Shown piece after piece: positions 32,801 through 43,519 of a DNA stretch of 64,000 nt. Position 1 is the stretch's first letter. Each line of letters begins with the position of its first letter. The DNA is from Symsagittifera roscoffensis (Eukaryota; Xenacoelomorpha; Acoela; Convolutidae). Position numbers and translations under genes: made by a program. Where the stretch lies: positions 62,650,753-62,714,752 of the forward strand of contig NC_087062.1 in NCBI RefSeq assembly GCF_963678635.1. The letters are read 5' to 3'. Below the pieces are notes generated by a model. The model did no database searches. It saw nothing but the letters and a program-made list of their open reading frames with translations, and was not told where the DNA came from.

Positions 32801-34434
32801 CAATTGTCATGCGACTATGGCAGTGATGGGAGACTATGAAACTCCAAGCCGAGGGTTTGCTTCCGATACAAGTCAGAAGTTTTTTTTTCATTGTAAAACC
32901 TATTTAGAGCTGCGTTTCGCTAGTTTGAAGAGTCGAACAACGTATTTCTGACTATTCTATAGGTCATGATGGTTTTTTTTCTTTCGGTTTTTTAGAATCG
33001 GTGAGCGTAGTTCAAACTGTGAAATAGGTCGCGATGATTTTTTCAGGCTCAAATTTACGTTTCAGTGGTTTAATTTTTGATTTCTTTTAAACTTCAGATC
33101 ATTTTGTTTGTTGAAAGGAAGACAAGCTCCACTATTGAGCAGCGCGCTATCGAACAGGGAAGCGTAAAGTTCACGAAAAACTTGATCGAGTTCTAGTTTT
33201 GAAAGTGGAATTTAATTATCAATTTCCCTGCGAAATAAAAATTCACGTATTGATTCAATTTTCTGAAATAGGGTTAATTTAATCAAAAAAAGTGTCAATT
33301 GTAAATTGTTTTGGAAATTTGAAGAGCTTTCAGGGCATCTACTTTTTTTTACAATTCGAAAGTTGAGATTTCTTTAAAAAACAAGTCAGTATTCTTTTTT
33401 TGTTTACTTGCGTTCATTGACTCTTTTTCAACTATGTTTTTGCTATGTTCTCCTTTGTGCTTCCGAAGTGCAGCTGTGCAATTGTTCGAAATAATAGAGC
33501 GAAATTGGTCGTAGATTCAATAATATAGGTATGAAATTGAGACTAAGTTTAACAGTGATCAGCCACACCGCAACCTACAATGGCTTGAACCGATCACTGA
33601 TCGTATTGTTTAAAGTGACCGTCGCAAATCCGACCTGTAATGATTATGAATTAATGATTTTTCGGTTTTTTGCTTGATCGGCTTGTTACGCCTCATTTTC
33701 CATGCCCATATCGGTTTTTGTCTGAATTTTGTTTGTAGTTTTTTTCTAATCTATAGTAATGTAGTCTCATTTTCCTAGCCCCAATAGTTCTATTAGTTTA
33801 CCTATTATGAGAAGGTTACACTTAAAAGTAATAATGATAATTAATTTTTTACAGTAATTTAAGACTCTCAAATTAAACAAAAATGGCCATATTTTGAAAA
33901 CAAGAAGACGTCCTGAATTGATGATTTGCGTCTTTCACTAGCTGAAAATTGGAATGTTTTCAATCATGTGTATGAATTAATTAATGAGTTTTTTGAGTTA
34001 TAGGCGGAACGTGTCAGAGAGGAAGATGTGAGTCTAATATGCACAACGATGTCCTAGACTACGTCTTCTCCGCCTTTCGAGGCGACAATGTCTGGCAGCA
34101 GTTAATTAGTCTCTTCTCTCAGAACTGTGTGTTCTCAGTGGTACTCTTAACTCTCCTATTCTACTTGCCAATCTGTCTCTTGTTACACTTCTGCATCGAC
34201 AGGCCAATTCTGAAAATGAACAGAAAAACTACCAATTCCTATATTCGAAGAAGGGCAATTGAGGATATTCCTAGGTTGAATCCACCAAAGAGTCCCTCTC
34301 CCATTTCAGAAATGGATGCGCCTATTGTGGCATTCTTCCACAGGCTGCACTCGACCAGCCACAGTTCGGGCGAGGGATGTCAACCGGTGCTCGAAGTGCA
34401 GATGGAAGATGAATTCAATGAAAGTCAATTGTAA
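23866..34434 (+). CDS. ADAM17/TACE-like membrane metalloprotease, eight exons
   Basis: This is a type I membrane sheddase, in animals the protease that releases TNF, EGFR ligands and Notch ectodomains. Exons: 23866-24628, 24923-25259, 25585-25782, 27070-27317, 29613-29798, 30065-30266, 30575-30846, 34004-34434. All phases match, giving 878 residues (human 824). A hydrophobic signal-like core is at about 38-53. The prodomain includes IEPAWR and MLVYYE. The catalytic domain has CPLLLVADFKFFRKM, HLFTYEDLD and the zinc site HELGHNFGSNHD (His 461, 465, 471). The disintegrin-like region (YCGNSKLDPGEACD), the membrane-proximal Cys-rich part and one membrane span (about 777-797) follow, then a short cytoplasmic tail. 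ADAM10 is the nearest alternative, but order and exon similarity favour ADAM17. The prodomain PKVCGYL-type cysteine switch of vertebrate ADAM17 is not seen. The N-terminal start has about 30 residues before the hydrophobic core, so it is uncertain. Confidence 0.9.
27985..28250. repeat. Dispersed family R copy, ADAM17 intron
   Basis: It shows GGTTTCACAGTGGAATAAAA, 'accaaactgggttaattttagcaaaaaaagtgtc' and the closing 'caactgtatgttagctatgttttta'. A further partial copy is at 29395-29590 in the same intron. Confidence 0.55.
28918..29344. mobile_element. hAT-like MITE, copy C, complete with 8-bp target duplication
   Basis: It starts CAGGGGCGGATCTAGG and ends CCTAAATCCGCCCCTG, so the terminal inverted repeats match well. 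The exact 8-bp duplication GTGGAAAT lies at 28910-28917 and 29345-29352. The element is 427 bp, with a C-run near 29312, and sits in the ADAM17 intron 215 bases or more before exon 5 (29613). There is no transposase. Confidence 0.9.
30336..30490. repeat. Imperfect palindromic element in ADAM17 intron
   Basis: The left part (AAACCAGCCGAAATATAAACC, AACCAAAATTG) is complementary, with mismatches, to the right part (CAATTGCGTTGGTT, GGTTTATACTTTGGCTGG) at 30447-30490. It looks like a small foldback MITE of about 155 bp. No target duplication was identified. Confidence 0.55.
31026..31330. mobile_element. hAT-like MITE, copy D, degenerate
   Basis: It retains GGAGCTCTCCTA, 'tgaccatatcttctgtgcaatttcttgaaaaag', TTAGGCACTTTTT and 'agtatatattgaagccgaaggtgcatttagaaa' in the family order, but both ends have decayed. 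It is older than copies A and C. Confidence 0.6.
33165..33450. repeat. Dispersed family R copy, ADAM17 last intron
   Basis: It contains AGTTTTGAAAGTGGAATTTA, 'aaaaaaagtgtcaattgtaaattg', AAAGTTGAGATTTCTTT, and 'cgttcattgactctttttcaactatg', one of the fuller copies of the family. Confidence 0.6.
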
Positions 34435-36180
34435 AAATTGTTTTTTCTGTCTGTTAACCTTCCTTATATGATTGCATCTGATCCAAATCATGATTTCATT
34501 TGTGGAGAAAGTAGTTTAAAAGTTGCGTTTTGCGTAATATAATAGCAGATTAGTCATAAAGTAACGAAAACGTTCTTTGACAACAATTGCATTTTTGCTC
34601 GTCGAATTTTTGGTACATTATAGTTTTTTTCTAAATGTTAGGACTCAGATTTCTTGATCGTTTCTTCTGACAAAATGTTTGTTTTATATTGAAAAATGCA
34701 GGCATTATTTATGAAATAAGTTATTTGTTTTTTAAATTTTACGCCATACATTTTTCGGTCCGTTTTTTTTCGTTCGAAATTTCTTCAGTATGATACCTCA
34801 ATCGACTTCAAAAATTTTTCGAAATGATGGGTTTGAAGTTCTTTGATCTTCATGTTAGACTGTCGGAGCATAGATCTGGTTGCTTTGTCGTGATCTAATT
34901 TAATTTTAAAATATTAATAGAGAACTAACGCTTTCGGATCTATAACGATCTACCGTGGTATCTTCTGAAAATCTCCCCCAAAATCGCAAATAAAAACAGT
35001 AAATTAGCTCTTTTTTTTTCGGGCAAAAATTTTGATTTTACTGCACTCTGATTGATCAATTCACTTAATCAATTTACAGCAAATTCTTGAAATTAGGGGG
35101 AGGGAGGATATTGTTAAGTAGATTTAAGTAGATCCCGCTTTCTTCATTTTAATAGTAAACTAAATTCTAGAAACAGTTATTCCGGTAAAAGTATTCTGAG
35201 TTAGCTACTAAGCGAAGTTTTTTGTTTAATTTAAGCTCTCAGATAAATATTTCAGGTTGCCGGATGCTATTTTTACAGCTTGGTCCAGTTGTTTTTCAAA
35301 ATGCAAACCAAACAAAGTTGAAACCAAAAACCGTCCAAGTTTTATGATTCACTTTCATTTCGTGTTTAGTCATTAGTCCTGTTTCTAATACTAATACTGT
35401 CTTTTGTTGGCGGCCTTAGATATATAAATTTCAGAATTCATTTTTTATAGCACTTGTCCAATAAAACTTGGATTAAATTGAGGCCCAATTTGGAGTTATT
35501 TTGCGTTATTTGCACGGAGCTCGGCATTTTGCTTGCTGTGAGGAACTTAAATTAGGAGTCTATTGTTTCGAATTAAGATAATGGAAGCTATAGTCATGCT
35601 GCCTTCCTAATCCTACAGATGCAATATTATACAGAGGAGCAGATAATTAGAATCAAGTGCCATCATTATCGACCAACGTGATAAAGATAAGATGCTTTAG
35701 ACATTTTTGATTATTTACATCAACTTATGCAGTTCTCGCTGTTATTAAATCGCCAGTATTCTAACCCATCCTCATTAAGATATTCAGCTATTGAAATCGA
35801 GTCGCTCAACTACCCCTTAAAAAGTTGAAATGATGCGGTTTATCGTTATTTGTTATTTGGACGACTGGTTGGTCGACCTGGTCCTGATCTGTCCAATGGG
35901 ATATTCTGTCTTAATTAGCTACGAACCATATGTGCAAGAAAAATTATAATCACTATCTTTCTTTACTTTTTGTTTCCGTATCTGCCTTCGTCGTCAGTTT
36001 AGATAGATTCATTTTGACATAAATACAAATCATTTTTCAATTTCAATAATTTTATAATAAATTGACATGTTGAACATGATTTCTGCCGAAAACCGTCTTT
36101 TCCTCTAAGTTGCCGTTTGATTCAAATAGCCTTGATTAATGCACATCTGATTCCTTGCTTTTTATGGGGTTGTATTCCAG
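34435..36180. other. ADAM17 3' flank and intergenic, no gene seen
   Basis: This is presumably the ADAM17 3' UTR followed by spacer. AATAAA-type signals occur in GCAAATAAAAAC (about 34987) and CCAATAAAACTT (about 35458). No open frame with recognisable content and no clear repeat element was seen. Confidence 0.45.
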
Positions 36181-36185
36181 TTAAT

Positions 36186-36224
36186 ATGGCTCCTTCTAGT
36201 GACAATGGTCCTGGTTCAGCTTAA
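36186..36224 (+). CDS. 12-codon upstream ORF of the SAMTOR-like gene
   Basis: ATG 36186 opens 12 codons (MAPSSDNGPGSA) and ends at TAA 36222-36224, 46 bases before the main ATG at 36271. It begins 5 bases after an acceptor-like TATTCCAG (ends 36180), so it would be the first start codon of a leader beginning there. A translational control role is inferred from position only. Confidence 0.45.
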   Translation: MAPSSDNGPGSA

Positions 36225-36270
36225 GCAGACGAAAGTAAGGTTCCACTCAAAAATCTTCGATAGCTGAACT

Positions 36271-38509
36271 ATGAGCTCTTCGGCGCCGAAAGATGCTGCA
36301 TCGGGATCGGACGATCCAAAAGCAAAACAGCTGTCCGATTACATCAAGAACACCCACGAGCAGCTAAGAAAGGCTTGTGGTCAGTTAGTATTTACTAATT
36401 TTGTCGTCAAATTACTAATTTCGTTAAAAATTACTAATTTATTTAAATAGATTTACGAATTTCGTTGCTCAAAATTTTGCCTAATTTTTCTAAATTTTTT
36501 AATGAGCACCAAAAACAGAAAAATATTAACTTTTACTGATTAATACGGCCAAATTGATAAAAACAATTATCAGAATTGTCAATCATACCAAGAAAAGGTA
36601 TAAATTATTCATGAATTGAATAATTTCGTCAAGTTTTTTTTCATTGATGTTTTTTAAAAAACCTCGATTAAATTACTCTAATAAATATTAGTTTCTTTGG
36701 TAATATTGACTATTATTATACATAATTTATCAATCAGCTTATAAAATCAATATTTTTCTGTTTTTCTGCTCTTGGACCCATTCTGCTTATTGACTGGCCA
36801 CCGATAAAATGCTTAATGATTCTTCAAAATTGCTTGTTTTCAAAATTAGCCAGAAGGTGGAGAACAATTAGATGCCTGAGTTTGATTAATTTTACATGTG
36901 TTCACTCCAGTAACGTAGGACGGCTAAAATTTTATGTTCATCATAAGTGATTGAAATGAAATGCTTTTTTTTGTTGTTTTTGTAGGCCAAGGACGAGACT
37001 TCTCTCAAGTATGGATTGACCATTTGGCCGACGAATCTGTCAGACGGCAGTATGCGAAGTCCATGCATCAACTAGCTAGTAAATACTGGGAGGGAGGGGC
37101 GGAGAATTGTCGTGTGGAATGGTGCTACGAAACTCTGAAAAACTATTTTTCCAATTCTATCAGCCAGCATATCGAAAAAGATCTGAGAATTGCATGCTTT
37201 GAAATTGACGCTAAAAGTGACACCTCAATTGAAAACGAACAGATTTTAAGTGAATTTAAACGGAACTTGGATGAATTTCCGGAAAAATCATCATGTAATT
37301 CGATCAAAGAAGTTCGAGATAGCTTTAGATCCGAAAAAGACTCGGCAAAAATTGCGCAACTGACAAAACAGGGAGGAGAGTTGCTATTTGGCAGTGCTTT
37401 CTCCAAACCTGAGTTTCATGAGGCCAAGAAACTTCTGGACGTTGGAAGTTGCTACAACCCTTTTTCACAGCTAAATGACTGTAATTTAGAAGTAGTAGCA
37501 GTTGATTTGACCCCAGCATCGAAGGTAAGTTTTGGATACCTCCTCATCGATAAAAAGCATATTTAGATTTTAAGATTCATTCCAAGCTCGCGACATAATA
37601 GCAAGTTGACGTAAATTTTTAAATATGACAAGGACACTGTAGGAATGGAAACTAGGTCTAGATTGAAGCCATTCAATTAGTAACCTATTAATTTCATGCA
37701 GATAAGATGGTTCTGCAAAGTTAATCAGCCACTTTCGTTCAAAAAAATCAAATTCTTATGCTAATCAGATAGCGCAAAGCTTCTAGTTTCAATTAGCTTT
37801 CTATTCTCTTTTTTCAGTGCAGTCCGTTTTTAAAGTGGATTTTGTGAACATATCAACCAGTTTGGATTGTTCATGCTTCGATTTGAACGAAGAAGATCTT
37901 TTGACATGCAATGATGAACGTTGTGTGAAATGTTTACCGGAAGCTGCTTTTGACGTGGTCACATTTTGTTTCCTTCTGAGCTACATACCATCCCCAACTG
38001 AGCGGCTGAATTTCTGTGCCAAGGCTCGAAAGGTGTTGAAATTTAACGGACTGTTGATAATTACGGAAACACAGAGCATTACCCCGCACAACAACCTGAT
38101 GTTTATGAAGCAATGGAGATGTGAAATTGAGCAGTTGGGATTTAGAAGGATTTGCTACGAATCAAAAGCTCATATACATGCCATGGCGTTCAGAAAGGTC
38201 CCTAAGTGGCTAAGGAGATGTTCTTTTGTGGGAGATGACGTGCCTAAAACGAAGTTGAACAAGAAACCCATTTACAAAATACAAGGCTATCTATCGATTA
38301 ATCAGGACATTCACAGTCATATACAGATACAGGGAGATGATGACTCTAGAGAGTGCCCCAAGCCTAAATCGACATCGGTTAAGCATGGGGAGGAGCAACC
38401 TAGAAAAGGGGATGATGAGGATGAGGGAGATAGAGCTAATATTCCCCAGCCACCCCACAAGAAACACAGAGCGGAGGGGAGGAAGAAAGGGGCAGTTAAA
38501 TGGGACTAA
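36271..38509 (+). CDS. SAMTOR/BMT2-like S-adenosylmethionine sensor or methyltransferase, three exons
   Basis: In vertebrates SAMTOR binds SAM and inhibits mTORC1 through GATOR1 and KICSTOR; the yeast relative BMT2 methylates 25S rRNA. Exons 36271-36379, 36986-37524 and 37823-38509 join in phases 1 and 0, giving 444 residues (human about 405). Supporting motifs are VWIDHLADE, the RVEWC block, the SAM-site LLDVGSCYNPF (Asp about 188), VVAVDLTPA, VVTFCFLLSYIPSP, the KARKVLKFNGLLIITE strand and the ending HIHAMAFRKVP. The acceptor of exon 3 is set at CAG 37820-37822, because the earlier TTTCAG would break the frame. About 75 extra C-terminal residues are charged and low-complexity (GDDEDEGDR, KKHRAEGRKKG), unlike vertebrate forms. 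Whether it senses SAM or methylates RNA cannot be told from sequence. Confidence 0.88.
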
Positions 38510-40844
38510 TTCTGGACTGGCATCCCAACGGGATTGGGTTATATGGTTGGAGGCTTTTACAGACCTCAGAGCAACGCATTGTAAGGGACGAAAAAAGAAG
38601 TAAAGATATGGATTGCAGCTCTATCGATATGGAAATGGACCCGAATATACCTATTTCTCTACTCTTAAGTAAGAATGAGGTAAGCAAATTTGGTTATATT
38701 TTATATGCAATTTCATTAGATCTATTCGCTCTTCACTTTCCGGCGTCATTGATTGGCAAAGGGAAATAATGCATTAGGCATAGCCTAAATTTAGGTAGAC
38801 AATAGGTATTTCTTTTCGCTATATCTTGCATGTAATTTAGGATAAGAGTTTGATACGTGTGTTGCGTATTGTGTAATACTGCAAGCGAAGCACCTGATTG
38901 CGAGAGATATGTACTTATAGGGGTTATATTTGGAATAATAGAATAATCAAATATCCCCTCTTTGTGCATATTCCTCTAATCGGCGCATGAAATGCAACAA
39001 ACCCTGCTCGCAACACAAATACCACTCGCAACAACAGCGGCAGTGGTGGGATTGAAGTCAAAATTTAGTGAAAAGTGGCTAAGATCCACGTCTATTTCCT
39101 TTCACGCACTCGTTTCTGCTATATTTCTTTTCAGCATTAGCCCTCATGTATGTGTCTATCTCCCCTTCCCTTTTTATGTGCTCTAATCCTACCTTGCCTT
39201 TGCCTATTAGCGAGATTTCTAGTAGTAGTTCTGGATTGGCCAAGCTTACAGCGTGTAGAAATAGCTTGTCGTGTGGTGTATCGTATGCAGAGAAAGGATA
39301 GTTATCGATCAGAAAATAGAGTGTGCTATATGCTTTTTGCAGAGCTCCTCGCAACGCAAAGCAAGTGCCATTTCCTTTGTAATGCAATTGCGATATAAAT
39401 TTGGTTAACGTGGACATAAACAGTCACTACTAGCTACATAACCTACCCTACCTCCCGCGAAGGAGAGTTGTACTAGTAGCGGAGTTAGTTAGTTGGGTTG
39501 GAGGAATCCCAACTTTTCCATTGGGCAATAACAATCTAACCTGTGCCTTAGTGCAATGTTCTCTCTGTTTCTGGCTCCTTTCATTTACACACAAACTGGA
39601 AAAGACAGCAGCACCGTGCGCGTCCGGACTTTTACCCAGTGTGCAATTCCATTAACCTGTTCCTGTACGCAGAGCCAGAGCGTGGACTGCTCAAGCAAGA
39701 CCGGCAAGACTAAACCGGCGCACGTTAAAAAGACAGGGTAGCAAGAGAAGCAAGCCAACTCAAAATTGCGAAAGTGCATTTCATTTCATTCATTCATTGT
39801 GTTTGCTAAATTTACGCATTCCTCAGCCGGCTTTGCTCCTACCGCTACTGCAGCTACTGCAGCTACTGCTATCCTATCAACATATGAACTATCGCCCTGC
39901 CGCGCTTTTCTTCAGAATTCTTCTCTCCTGTCGTTTTGTGCTGTGTTGCGTCAAACGACGTCGCTGATCAGAGCAGGAATCTTTGGGGATTGCCCTGTCT
40001 TGTGTTGTCTTGCTAACGATTGCCTACCCGCAGCAGCAGCAGCACTGCTCAAATACACAAAGAGATTTTTCTTCTCTGCAGCAGCGCAGGTAGTATTGCA
40101 GGTAGAACCGTTTCACTTCACTGAAGGTAATGATTAACAACACTTTCTATTTACAAGCTTAACTCTGCTCCCTGAGAATTTATCAACTTTCTTTCTGCTT
40201 AACCCTTTGACAACAATTTCTAAATTCTGTCGCGACCAGCTTTAAAGTTTCACTGCAAATTTTTGCTCGTCAAGTTTAACTGTATCAAAGTTTGATTTGA
40301 TCTCAAATTTATCAGCGGGTTGATAATAATATTATTGGACTGTTTTCTTATAACTCAGCTAGTTTTTCTAAATGGTCAATTGAATACAGTGATATGTACT
40401 TATAGGGGTTATAGTTGACTAAAAAACCATATCGGTAACCCCTCTTAGTGCATATTTCTGTTCTCTGGACACGATAAGAACTGGCAACAGGTTTGTTTTT
40501 TTTTGTTTCTCCCTCAGGTAAGTAGTCAGTTTCGCTTCCTCGATCGCATTTTGAGCTTGTGATATGTACTTATAAGGGTTGTGAGTAAAATATTTTCAAA
40601 AATCAACCCTTTTTCGTGCATATTTCTGCCTATAGTGCACGATAACTCTTCGTCAGTGCGCCAACTGTTATATTTGATAATTGCAAATAAGAGTTATAGA
40701 TTTTTGACTGATTTGAAGAAGCACTTTTTTCGTTTGTTTCAGACGTCAGGACAGTATGTTTACGAGATCCGAAGAACTAAACATGGACAAGAACCACCGA
40801 GGATCGAGATGATACAAAGAGCGCAAGTCATACAAATGCTGTAA
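38500..40844 (+). CDS. Candidate two-exon gene of unknown function overlapping the SAMTOR stop
   Basis: A frame from ATG 38500 (overlapping the SAMTOR TAA) reads GLILDWHPNGIGLYGWRLLQ and continues to SLLLSKNE, ending at a donor GAG|GTAAGC (38679). An acceptor TTGTTTCAG (40742) opens the exon 40743-40844, GQYVYEIRRTKHGQEPPRI, to a stop. Both boundaries are phase 0 and the join gives 94 residues. I recognise neither part. The first exon may instead be SAMTOR 3' UTR and the second part of an unrelated transcript. The intron would contain the three hairpins at 38902, 40387 and 40557, which would make them intronic. The evidence is splice signals only. Confidence 0.28.
38902..38976 (+). ncRNA. Candidate pre-miRNA hairpin 1
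   Basis: The 5' arm GATATGTACTTATAGGGGTT and the 3' arm CCCCTCTTTGTGCATATT pair around an A/T loop, in a 75-nt hairpin closed by GAG/CTC. The upper stem is extended by TATTTG/CAAATA. The 5' arm is identical to hairpin 2 over 20 bases. Confidence 0.6.
39000..40380. other. GC-richer spacer between hairpins, no gene identified
   Basis: This stretch is less AT-rich than its surroundings and contains CTACTGCAG trinucleotide-like repeats (about 39846-39870) and GCAGCAGCAG (about 40030). A 123-codon frame at 39766-40137 is Ala/Thr-rich and looks like a by-product of those repeats. The stretch may be part of the primary transcript of the hairpin cluster. Confidence 0.35.
40387..40460 (+). ncRNA. Candidate pre-miRNA hairpin 2
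   Basis: A 74-nt hairpin. The closing stem is CAG/CTG, then ATATG/CATAT, GTACT/AGTGC (one wobble), a small internal loop, and GGGGTTA/TAACCCC. Size, stem length of about 22 pairs and small internal loops fit an animal pre-miRNA. The orientation is that of the surrounding genes. Confidence 0.62.
40557..40629 (+). ncRNA. Candidate pre-miRNA hairpin 3
   Basis: It has the same 5' arm start (GATATGTACTTATA), then AGGGTTG pairing with CAACCCT. Relative to hairpin 2 this is a double compensatory change (G-C to A-T and A-T to G-C). The 3' arm ends CGTGCATATTTCTG. The loop is unrelated to the other two. It lies 97 bp after hairpin 2. Confidence 0.6.
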
Positions 40845-41883
40845 TTAAAATCAATCTATTTGTCCTTAAATCTTCTGTTGATGGAATGAATTTTCGTGAA
40901 TGTATATGTGCCGAAATAGTTCAAAATATAAATTCTATTGATTTTTTTTTCTCGGAATTCATGTCAAGATAAATACTTATGCTAAAAAGATGCACTGAAA
41001 ACATTTAAACGGAAGTTGCACATATATGGCGAATATATAATATGAACTTTCATTATTGCAAAGCTTTGGAACACATAAGCTAGTCCGTAGTCCTACTTTA
41101 TAAAAATATGGCGTATCACTGTGCAGAAAGGTCAGTTAGCCGAAAAAGAAAATGTGGCAGTTTGCCGAAAAGCGAAAGCATATCAGTCTACCGAAAAACG
41201 CAAATTGTTAGACGTTCCTATTGGCTAAATCTCTGTTGCGCAAAAGCGAAGACATTATCAACAGAAAATGAAAACAATTGGTCAAGAAAATCAATTGTAA
41301 CAATTGGTGAAGATATTTAAAAAAAGTTTTATTTTTTAAAATCGGTTTGGATTTTTCCATTACCCGGTTTAGATTTCGCATTATTTGATAATTTATTTAT
41401 CTCTTGATTCTAATCGTTCATTATCAATTTTAGCGGCCTGGATTTATTCGCTCTTTAAGATTTTCCGAAATTTCTGAAAACGTAATTAATATTTTCCCGC
41501 CAAAATATGGTAAAATACAAAAACCATAATTATGTCATTCCGCAAATGTTTGATCTAACGTTTCGCCTTTTCGGTAGACTGATAATTCAGCACGATTAAA
41601 TCTCAAATGGCATAATTCACAAATCGCGTATAAATGAAAAATTCCGAAATGGCATAATTTCTATGCATTGTGCTTTGAAAAATGTTTTGCGGGACCTTTT
41701 TTGTGAACAAGGTGTGAAAAGAAATACAATTGTGAAACAAACTTATAAAGTTGTCAACAAACTTAGAAAAGAAAACAAACATTCGTTCGTGTTGAATTTT
41801 TTCAGTAATAAAGCAAATTCTTTTTTAGTTGTTTTATAGTTTTTTTTAAAGGAAAGCCAACTACGCTTTTCTATAACGAAATC

Positions 41884-42502
41884 GGATCAATTGAGCAATC
41901 TCCCCCCATCCCCCATTCTCGCTTGAGGGGGGGGGGAGATAAAGCTCAATAGGTTCTTGAGACATGTTTATAAACACTTGAAAATAGTTTGGATGATATG
42001 AAATCATAAACAGATTCTCCAACGAATGAGGAAGGCCAAAATTTACAATATCAAAGCTCAAAAATTACAATCAAAGTGAAAAAGAATCAATAAATTTGAG
42101 GCAAATAAAGCTACTTTTTTCTGTATTCAAAGGATGAAAAGTGATTTGCACACAATATTAAGGTGCTGCGGAGAGCAATGTTGAATATCCAGATCCAAGG
42201 CTAGAGCATCAACCCTGATAATTCGCTTTCTGATGAGGCAATGGTCGCCCAAACAAAGTTTACAAAAAAATTATAGAATCGAATTTTTTTAAATAAAATT
42301 TGATTTTTTTTTTTCAAAATTTTTCTCTATAATCATAAAATAAACTTCAATCGGTCAATTGATTGCGTGCTAAGAACATATCAACCATCTTCTTGCGTTT
42401 GCTGACGTATTTTTGTAGCGTTGTACCGTTTTCGCGTGGGAGGGAGATAGCTCAATTGGTATTGGTCATTACGGGGGGGTTGGGAGATTGCTCAATTGAT
42501 CC
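41884..42502. mobile_element. MITE-like element with TIRs and exact 8-bp target duplication
   Basis: The left end GGATCAATTGAGCAATCTCC and the right end GGGAGATTGCTCAATTGATCC are inverted repeats. Both sides are flanked by ACGAAATC (41876-41883 and 42503-42510). The 619-bp interior has G and C runs and subterminal copies of the end motif (GGAGATAAAGCTCAAT at 41936, GGAGATAGCTCAATTGG at 42444). There is no coding capacity. An 8-bp duplication suggests hAT or a related superfamily. The ends differ from the CAGGGGCGGA family. Confidence 0.82.
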
Positions 42503-43519
42503 ACGAAATCGCCATGGCGCGAAAAAAGGTGCTTGAAATTATGTTTCGAAAATGAATTTAAGTTTAAAGATTTTCCAGCGGAATAAAAATTTTCATATTG
42601 ATCCGTCTCTCTCAAATTAGATAAGATTTTATTAAATGTCAATGAACGAAGTGAAAAAACTTAGATAGGTAGTGTACTTGCGTTTTTGTTTTGGAAATGT
42701 TCTAAAAGCCGGTACGCTCAATTGTTTTCGCGGTTTGTCTTGATTTCCTATGAAGTGAAAATCAAGTTCATTTGCCAAAACGAAGGAAAATCTCTACAAA
42801 TACAAAATAGCAAATGAAGAGAAAAAACGCGACTGAACGTTTTTAGGATAAAATTGAATTTAAGTTAGGTTTTTCCAGCGGAGAAAAATATTTACCGATT
42901 GATCCTGGTATTCAAATGATTCAAATTTTGAGCTGAAGGGTGATATATTTCTTCAAAATCTGAAAAATTCAGCCTGCTCGATTTTCTTGACTCTTTCAAA
43001 TGTCTGCTGATCATGTTCAAAAAGAGTCAATCATAAAATATTCTTGATGCTCAAAGAGTTTTATGGTTAAATAAAATAATTTTTTCTTGAAAATGATTTC
43101 AAAATAGTGATTTCTCATTCACGCTGTCTATAAAGTCTAGGAATTTGAAGGAGTTTTGAAGGTCTCGTGAAATATGAGGTGCATCAGTTTATGAAATGTA
43201 ATCGGAATATAGATTTTTTCAGGTTAACAACTTGCTTAACACGATCAGTAAAATTATTTGACAGGTTTTTTTAAATGAAAAATGCAAATATCAAAATTTT
43301 TTTAGCCTATTGTTTATCTACTCATGTTTTTTCGACTTCGATAGCATCTCACGGCTTTTTCTTTTGTTTTAAGCGTTTTTCATTAGCATTGAAAATGTTT
43401 TTGTTATTTATCACTCTAATTTAAATTTTAACAAAAAATTTTGTTTTCACACCATTGGGACGGCGAGGATTGAAATGGTCATTGTATCGTAGATTGAAAA
43501 TTTACTTACGTCTGAAATT

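Noticed and set aside
37810-37822. First acceptor TTTCAG (37817) for SAMTOR exon 3
   Set aside because: From a phase-0 donor it leads to an early stop; the CAG five bases later keeps frame and family alignment.
39766-40137. 123-codon Ala/Thr-rich frame
   Set aside because: It follows simple CTGCAG and GCA repeats and shows no domain; better explained by repeat composition.
41181-41584. Inverted TATCAGTCTACCGAAAA / TTTTCGGTAGACTGATA pair as a transposon
   Set aside because: The arms are only 17 bp, no target duplication was found, and GCCGAAAA phrases are scattered nearby, so the element limits cannot be supported.
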